From contig NC_019973.1 in NCBI RefSeq assembly GCF_000230995.2, positions 4,602,001 through 4,666,000 on the forward strand: DNA of 64,000 nt. Reading direction: 5' to 3'. The notes under the pieces are model-generated. The model made no database searches. It was not told the DNA's origin and saw nothing but the letters and a program-made list of their open reading frames with translations. The stretch is from Mesorhizobium australicum WSM2073. GTDB lineage: Bacteria > Pseudomonadota > Alphaproteobacteria > Rhizobiales > Rhizobiaceae. Within the stretch, counting starts at the first letter, position 1; each line of letters begins with the position of its first letter. Positions 59,067-64,000 of the stretch are shown piece by piece. Both the position numbers and the translations under genes were made by a program.

Positions 59067-60254
59067 TCAGGAAATCACGCCCAATTCCCTGCCGACCGCT
59101 CCGAACGCTTCCACGGCCCGGTCGATGTCGGCGCTGGAGTGCGCCGCCGACATCTGGGTGCGGATGCGGGCCTGGCCCTTCGGCACCACAGGGAATGAGA
59201 ATCCAATGACGTAGATACCACGCTTCAGCATGCGCGCCGCCATCTCCTGCGCCAATGTGGCATCGTCCAGCATCACCGGGATAATCGGATGGTCGGCCCC
59301 GGCCAGCGTGAAGCCAAGCTTGCCCATCTGGGACCTGAACCGCGCCGCATTGGCATATAGGCGCTCGCGCAATCCGTCGCCATTGCGGATCAGCTCGAAC
59401 ACCTTGATCGAGGCGCCGGCGATCGCCGGCATCAGCGTGTTGGAGAAGAGATAAGGCCGCGAGCGCTGGCGCAGCCAGTCGACCACCTGCTTCTTGCCCG
59501 AGGTGTAGCCGCCCGAAGCGCCGCCGAGCGCCTTGCCGAGCGTGCCCGTGATGATGTCAACCCTGCCCTCGACACCGCAATGCTCGGGCGAACCGCGCCC
59601 GTTTCCGCCGACGAAGCCGACCGCATGGCTGTCATCCACCATGACCATGGCGTCGTATTTTTCGGCCAGGTCGCAGACGCCTGAGAGATTGGCGATGATG
59701 CCGTCCATGGAAAACACGCCGTCGGTGGCGATCAGCCGGAAGCGGCAATCCTTGGCTTCCTTCAGGCGTGCCTCGAGATCGGCCATGTCGTTGTTGGCGT
59801 AGCGAAAGCGTTTGGCCTTTGACAGCCGGACGCCGTCGATGATCGAGGCGTGATTGAGCGCGTCGGAAATGATTGCGTCTTCCTCGCCAAGCAGCGTCTC
59901 GAACAGGCCGCCATTGGCGTCGAAGCAGGAGCCGTAGAGGATGGTGTCCTCCAAGCCGAGGAACGATGAAATCGTCGTCTCGAGCTGCTTGTGTTCTTCC
60001 TGCGTCCCGCAGATGAAGCGCACCGAGGCCATGCCGTAGCCGTAGCGGTCGAGCGCCTGCGCGGCCGCGGCGCGCAGCTCCGCGCTGTCGGCAAGGCCGA
60101 GATAGTTGTTGGCGCAGAAGTTCAGCACTTTCTCGCCGCCGACCTCGATCTCAGCCGACTGCATCGAGGAAATCACCCGCTCGGACTTGTAGAGCCCGGC
60201 GGATTTCAACCCTGCAAGCTCGCTGTCGATATGGGAGAGAAATGCTGCGGTCAT
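59067..60254 (-). CDS. kbl: 2-Amino-3-ketobutyrate CoA ligase (glycine C-acetyltransferase)
   Basis: Kbl splits 2-amino-3-ketobutyrate with CoA into glycine and acetyl-CoA, working with Tdh. The 395-residue PLP enzyme of the alpha-oxoamine synthase family has the Schiff-base lysine Lys241 in GTLGKALGG, the His/Asp set in [11 protein letters not shown] (about 131-141) and VDDSHAVGF (about 206-214). ATG 60254 is chosen; an in-frame start at 60299 would add a basic unrelated leader. Typical length. It is first in the operon. Confidence 0.95.
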   Translation of the reverse strand: MTAAFLSHIDSELAGLKSAGLYKSERVISSMQSAEIEVGGEKVLNFCANNYLGLADSAELRAAAAQALDRYGYGMASVRFICGTQEEHKQLETTISSFLGLEDTILYGSCFDANGGLFETLLGEEDAIISDALNHASIIDGVRLSKAKRFRYANNDMADLEARLKEAKDCRFRLIATDGVFSMDGIIANLSGVCDLAEKYDAMVMVDDSHAVGFVGGNGRGSPEHCGVEGRVDIITGTLGKALGGASGGYTSGKKQVVDWLRQRSRPYLFSNTLMPAIAGASIKVFELIRNGDGLRERLYANAARFRSQMGKLGFTLAGADHPIIPVMLDDATLAQEMAARMLKRGIYVIGFSFPVVPKGQARIRTQMSAAHSSADIDRAVEAFGAVGRELGVIS

Positions 60255-60560
60255 GATCGGGCCCCGTTTGACGTCGGCAGACTGTCGTCCCGCCCGCACA
60301 AAAAATCCATCGTAAAAGCGACCGGATCAGGTGGCCGGGCAGCATCAGCTGGGACGTTCCGACATTGCCCAGGTGACCACCCGGAAACGCATGGGCCGAC
60401 GAATGCTCAAATGCGGGGCGGCCGCGAAAGAACCCGATAACCATTTCGTGATCTTTCCGCCTCTCGTCCGCGCCGGGCGGCCGTCGATTTCCAGTCCTGT
60501 TAACGTTTGCAGTTCAATGGTGCTCGCATAAATCCGTTGGCGAGAGGACCGCCCCCGAAC
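60255..60560. other. Divergent intergenic region kbl / GGDEF-EAL
   Basis: About 305 bp with no gene. It contains the promoters of kbl and the GGDEF-EAL gene. I saw no convincing operator palindrome. GAGAGGAC about 11 bases before ATG 60561 is the probable ribosome-binding site of the plus-strand gene. Confidence 0.4.
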
Positions 60561-62633
60561 ATGTCTCAGCAGCCGGTGCAAACCGTTTCAGGCAAGCTCA
60601 TACTGCTGATCAAGGCTGGCTACTGGCTGGCGCTGCTGATCATTGCCGCCATGGTCGCGGCCTCCTTCGTCCTGCTGCAGCAGACGATGGCCACGCAGCA
60701 GCACAACAACACCTTGCTCGACATCGTCGGTACGCAGAAGACGCTGTCGCAGCGCATCGTCTTCCTGGCCAACGCAACGGGCGCCGCCTCGCGCGACAAG
60801 CAGCCGGCGCTGGTCAGCGCGCTGAAGCAGGCCACGGCGGAGTTCGAGACGAACTACGATCTGCTGCTCAAGCAGACGGGCGCGGATCCGCAATCGCCGG
60901 CCAAGCTCGATGCGAAGTCGATCCAGAGCGTGCTTTTCGCCAAGCCCTTCCATCTCGACTATTTCTCGGTTGGCCTGATCGCCAATGGCGACCGGCTGGT
61001 CTCTGCACTGGAATCGCAGCTCAATCTTGGCGACAATGGCGGCTACAAGGGCGGCGCCGAACGCGTCAATCTCGATGCCTCGGTCGCCAATGCCACGCTG
61101 TCGGGCTATGCCGCGCTCGGCCAGCGCATCAGCGCCGATGCCGACGAGCGCTCCGAAAAGCTGCTCTCCCTCCACCGCACGCTGTTCTACGCCACACTCG
61201 GCGTCATCCTGCTGGTGGCGCTGTTCATCTTCAGGCCGATGTCCAACGCGATCCTGCGCAAGACGCGTGAGTTGGTCGACGCGCGCAATTCGATGGCCTT
61301 CATCGCGGTGCATGACGGCCTGACCGGCCTGCACAACCGCACCTTCCTCACCGACCATTTCGAGACGCTGATCAAGGGCGCGCATCGCCGGCGCGAGCGC
61401 CTGGCCGTAGTCCAGCTCGACCTCGATCGCTTCAAGCAGATCAACGATACGCTGGGCCACGCCGCCGGCGACTATGTCCTGGTCGTGACGGCACAGCGCA
61501 TGCGCGATTCCTGCCGCGCCTCGGATCTGTGCGCGCGGCTCGGCGGCGACGAATTCGTGATGATCCTCAACGGGGCCGGCAGCACCGAGGACATCAACAT
61601 GCTGGCACGGCGCATCCTGGTGCACATCAACGAGCCGATCGTGTTCCAGGGCACCACCATTCTCCCGGGCGCCAGCGGCGGCATCGCGGTCTATCCGATC
61701 GATGCCGACAACGCGCAGGACCTGCTCGTCCATGCCGATCTGGCGCTCTACTCCGCCAAGAAAATGGGTGGCGGCAACTTCTCGTTCTTTTCCGAGGAAC
61801 TGCGCCGCGAACTCGACTACCGCAAGCAGCTCGAACATGACATCAAGGTCGCCATTTCCGAAAAGGCGTTCCAGGTCTATTTCCAGCCGCAGGTCTCGCT
61901 GACCGACGGCACCATCAGCGGCATCGAAGCGCTCGTGCGCTGGAATCATCCCGAGCGCGGCATGATCTCGCCGGGCGAATTCATCCCGGTGGCCGAGAAA
62001 TGCGGCTTCATGCCGGAGATCGGCCGCATCGTGATCAGCAAGGCGATCAACGAGGCCGCCGAGTGGAACCGTGCCGGGATTGCCTTCGGCCGGCTTGCGG
62101 TCAATGTCTCGGGTACCGAGTTGCGCGAGCATGATTTCGATGCGTTTTTGTTCGATACGCTGGAGAAAGCCGGACTGCCGCCGCAGAAACTGTCGCTGGA
62201 AATCGTCGAATCCGTCATTCTGGACGACGAGAAGACCGGCATCGCGGCGAAGCTGCGTCATATCAGGGCGGCCGGCGTGCATCTGGAGCTCGATGATTTC
62301 GGCACCGGCTACGCTTCGCTCAGCCACGTCAATCCCAACGAGATCGACAGGCTCAAGATCGACCGTCGCTTCGTGCAAAACATCCATGAGAATGGCGACA
62401 ACTCCAAGATCGTGCGCGCCATCACTGAACTTGCGCGGGGGCTGGGCATCTCCATCGTCGCCGAGGGTGCCGAAACCGAGGCCGAGCTCGATTCGCTGAT
62501 GGCGATCGGCTGCGACCAGGTGCAGGGCTATTCCATCGCCTTCCCGATGCCGCATGACAAGGCGCTGGAATGGCTGACCGCCCGCATGCCGAAGAAAGCC
62601 AGGCTGACGGTATTGCAGGGAAGCCTGGCGTAA
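60561..62633 (+). CDS. Membrane-bound diguanylate cyclase/phosphodiesterase (GGDEF-EAL)
   Basis: The 690-residue protein is anchored by two helices (about 12-35 and 207-226) around a periplasmic sensor of about 170 residues. A GGDEF domain (about 245-410) follows, with the intact signature GGDEF near 330, then an EAL domain (about 425-680) with EAL near 454, NVSG, LEIVES, the DDFGTGYAS loop and LKIDRRFV. All these residues suggest both domains can be active, so it may make or break c-di-GMP depending on the signal. The sensor is helical and has no known ligand motif. Start ATG 60561. Confidence 0.93.
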   Translation: MSQQPVQTVSGKLILLIKAGYWLALLIIAAMVAASFVLLQQTMATQQHNNTLLDIVGTQKTLSQRIVFLANATGAASRDKQPALVSALKQATAEFETNYDLLLKQTGADPQSPAKLDAKSIQSVLFAKPFHLDYFSVGLIANGDRLVSALESQLNLGDNGGYKGGAERVNLDASVANATLSGYAALGQRISADADERSEKLLSLHRTLFYATLGVILLVALFIFRPMSNAILRKTRELVDARNSMAFIAVHDGLTGLHNRTFLTDHFETLIKGAHRRRERLAVVQLDLDRFKQINDTLGHAAGDYVLVVTAQRMRDSCRASDLCARLGGDEFVMILNGAGSTEDINMLARRILVHINEPIVFQGTTILPGASGGIAVYPIDADNAQDLLVHADLALYSAKKMGGGNFSFFSEELRRELDYRKQLEHDIKVAISEKAFQVYFQPQVSLTDGTISGIEALVRWNHPERGMISPGEFIPVAEKCGFMPEIGRIVISKAINEAAEWNRAGIAFGRLAVNVSGTELREHDFDAFLFDTLEKAGLPPQKLSLEIVESVILDDEKTGIAAKLRHIRAAGVHLELDDFGTGYASLSHVNPNEIDRLKIDRRFVQNIHENGDNSKIVRAITELARGLGISIVAEGAETEAELDSLMAIGCDQVQGYSIAFPMPHDKALEWLTARMPKKARLTVLQGSLA

Positions 62634-62701
62634 CCCGGCCAGCCTTGACAAGCAGCCGCGGAAATGGCGGCCTGTCCTGACCGCGAGGGGATAGCGGCTC
62701 C

Positions 62702-62912
62702 ATGACATTCTTTCGGCTTGCCCTGGCAGCCATGTTGATGTCGGCGTTGCCTGCCCATGGCGCGGATCGCACCATCTATCTCACCTTCGACGACGGTCCG
62801 CTGAACGGTACAAGCAACATCCTCGACGTCTTGGAGGCAGCGCGGTTCCGGCAACGCTGTTCATGGTCGGTATGCATGCCGAGGCCAGTGCGTCCAACAG
62901 GCCGGCATTCCT
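62702..62912 (+). pseudogene. Truncated, frameshifted polysaccharide deacetylase
   Basis: ATG 62702 starts a signal peptide (ALAAMLMSALPAHG) and the NodB-domain opening TIYLTFDDGPLNGTSNI, the metal-binding FDDGP motif. At about 62843 one base is missing: the frame changes, and the homologous continuation VPATLFMVGMHAEASASNR is found in the next frame. The gene then ends in unrelated sequence at about 62912, where the convergent MarR gene begins. At least 70 percent of a normal domain is missing. The rest of the catalytic histidines are gone. Confidence 0.75.
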
Positions 62913-63339
62913 AGCTCTCTACGTTTTTCCGCAACGCCGCAAGCACCTGCGCAAATTCCGCCAGACGCTCGTCGGACAGTCCTTTGCGAAGCCGCTTGTC
63001 GAAGACGAGTGCCGCTTGCCGCAACGTCTCGAACAGCGCTTCTCCCGTCTCCGTCAATTCGACCAGGTGAACCCGGCGGTTAACGGGATCGCGCCGCCGC
63101 GTCAGCAGGCCCTGCGCTTCCATCGCGTTGAGATGATGGGTCAGCGTCGCGCCCTGGATGCCGATCATGCCGGCGAGTTCGCGCTGATTGGCAAGCTCGC
63201 TCGACTTGACAGACAGCAGCGTGAGCCAGACCGGCAATGTGCCGCCTGCTTCAACCAAGGCAGCGTCGAAGGCCTGGGCGACAAGCTTGGCGGTTCGGCC
63301 GAGATTCATGCCGACCGGCGGGCGGTCAAATGGTGTCAT
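62911..63339 (-). CDS. MarR family regulator
   Basis: The 142-residue protein has a MarR winged helix (about 35-100: PVWLTLLSVKSSELANQRELAGMIGIQGATLTHHLNAME, then the wing RRDPVNRRVHLVELTETG). It is divergent from a small membrane-protein gene, with a strong palindrome between them. Target and ligand are unknown; the neighbour is the likely target. ATG 63339 chosen; a more upstream start is in frame. Confidence 0.85.
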   Translation of the reverse strand: MTPFDRPPVGMNLGRTAKLVAQAFDAALVEAGGTLPVWLTLLSVKSSELANQRELAGMIGIQGATLTHHLNAMEAQGLLTRRRDPVNRRVHLVELTETGEALFETLRQAALVFDKRLRKGLSDERLAEFAQVLAALRKNVES

Positions 63340-63392
63340 GATCTGACAGTAGAGCAAGCAGTGGGAATGTGAAACTTGGCTTCGTGATTGAC

Positions 63393-63413
63393 ATCTAACC
63401 GTTAGATATCTAA
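63393..63413. promoter_or_regulatory. Overlapping palindromes upstream of the MarR gene
   Basis: ATCTAAC-C-GTTAGAT is a perfect 15-bp palindrome (63393-63407). It overlaps TTAGATATCTAA (63402-63413), a second perfect palindrome. This lies 54 bp from the MarR start and 72 bp before the divergent membrane gene, a typical MarR operator position. Confidence 0.75.
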
Positions 63414-63484
63414 TTTTACCTTATTGATGGCATCGCAGCATGGTTGCGGCGCGTAGGCGGTGGGCGAATGAGAGGAATGCGGTC

Positions 63485-63892
63485 ATGCAATATGTTTATA
63501 TCGCCGTCATCGGCCTGCACGTCATGGCCGGCGTCTTCTGGGCCGGCACGACCATCGCGGTTGGCCGCGATCCGGACATCCGGGCAGAGCGGTTCTTCCG
63601 GCCGCAAATGGGCGCGGCCGGTTTGGCTTTCCTGACCGGTTTGCTGCTCTGGTATTTCTTTCATGAGGGTGCTTTTGGCTCGATGGAAAAGATACTGGCG
63701 CTCGGCATTTTGACGGCGCTGATCGCCGCCGGCGTGCAAGGCGCGCTTGTGGGCTCCGCCAGCAGGCAGCTTGCCGGCGCCGATGCCGCGACCCAAACGG
63801 CGCTGCGCGCGAAAATGACCAGGGGCGAACGCATCGCCGGCGGGCTGCTGGTCATCACCGTGCTTTGCATGGCGACCGCCAAGATGTTTTAG
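63485..63892 (+). CDS. Small membrane protein of unknown function
   Basis: The 135-residue product has four hydrophobic helices (about 3-26, 43-60, 68-85 and 115-133). The N-terminal part IGLHVMAGVFWAGTT contains a conserved-looking His and Trp reminiscent of heme-linked or copper-resistance D-like four-helix proteins, but I would not name a family. GAGAGGAATG upstream supports ATG 63485. It is probably controlled by the divergent MarR gene via the palindrome at 63393. Confidence 0.75.
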   Translation: MQYVYIAVIGLHVMAGVFWAGTTIAVGRDPDIRAERFFRPQMGAAGLAFLTGLLLWYFFHEGAFGSMEKILALGILTALIAAGVQGALVGSASRQLAGADAATQTALRAKMTRGERIAGGLLVITVLCMATAKMF

Positions 63893-63916
63893 AATCGCAC
63901 GGCCGGTGAAAGCCGA

Positions 63917-64000
63917 TCATGCGCGGCGCGCAACGGACCAGAGCGGCAGGTGGCTCTCCTTGCAAAGGCCGTTGCGCGCCACCCGATCGTGATCAAATCC
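63917..64000 (-). CDS. C-terminal end of an unidentified protein (cut by window edge)
   Basis: The minus strand has 27 codons and a TGA stop at 63917-63919. The reading FDHDRVARNGLCKESHLPLW looks like a protein end (basic, no low complexity), and no other frame fits. It is too short to name. Confidence 0.35.
   Translation of the reverse strand, partial: GFDHDRVARNGLCKESHLPLWSVARRA

Overview
This window looks like a chromosomal segment of a Rhizobiales alphaproteobacterium, most likely Mesorhizobium or a close relative. The genus is inferred from high GC, an ndvA/ndvB cyclic beta-1,2-glucan locus, the style of the hut and homogentisate operons, RIME-like palindromic intergenic elements and a likely non-discriminating AspRS. 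No rRNA operon, CRISPR array, complete insertion sequence, prophage or replication origin was seen.

Region by region. 0-18.4 kb is mostly housekeeping: an AI-2E-type permease (cut by the left edge), parC, an exported protein of unknown role, aspS, a small avidin-like protein, an MFS permease, rnd, a MAPEG protein, a membrane protein, guaB, a Phd/VapC-type toxin-antitoxin pair, a DHA2 drug-efflux permease, rlmE with a repeat-derived tail, a Ppx/GppA phosphatase and an LPG-synthase-like membrane protein. 18.4-23.2 kb is the accessory part. A tRNA-Gln(CUG) gene is followed by an exact 19-bp copy of its 3' end at 19183-19201 and a degenerate third copy at 22432-22450. Between these copies lie small orphan genes (a membrane peptide, an EF-hand protein, two overlapping small ORFs behind an unusual hairpin, an exported protein, a YidB-like protein). 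No integrase is left, so this reads as a decayed tRNA-targeted island. 23.3-30.1 kb carries a TPR protein, a small exported protein, a D-lyxose isomerase-like enzyme, a D-threonine aldolase-like enzyme, an isolated ccmC and ndvA. 30.5-39.1 kb is ndvB, one 2862-codon gene.

39.4-47.4 kb is a full five-step histidine-degradation locus: hutI-hutH-hutG-hutU-hutD on the minus strand, divergent from hutF-hutC, with a nested palindromic HutC-type operator between them. 47.5-50.7 kb has a RidA protein and a zinc ABC importer in the order ATPase-permease-binding protein, behind a Zur-box-like palindrome. 50.8-57.9 kb is a tyrosine/homogentisate block: an Lrp-type regulator and hppD diverging, then a four-gene minus-strand operon hmgA-MBL hydrolase-fahA-DinB controlled by a divergent MarR gene. 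A second Phd/VapC pair is inserted between the halves. No maleylacetoacetate isomerase gene is present here. 58-60.3 kb is the threonine pathway kbl-tdh. The right end has a GGDEF-EAL protein, a frameshifted remnant of a polysaccharide deacetylase, a MarR regulator with a strong palindromic operator, a divergent membrane protein and a fragment of one more gene.

The window is dominated by amino-acid catabolism (His, Tyr/Phe, Thr, D-Thr) and envelope glucan export. The least ordinary items are the tRNA-Gln island, the avidin-like protein, the rlmE tail made of tandem palindromic repeats, and the DinB and MBL proteins in the homogentisate operon. All function calls come from reading motifs by eye. 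No database search was run.
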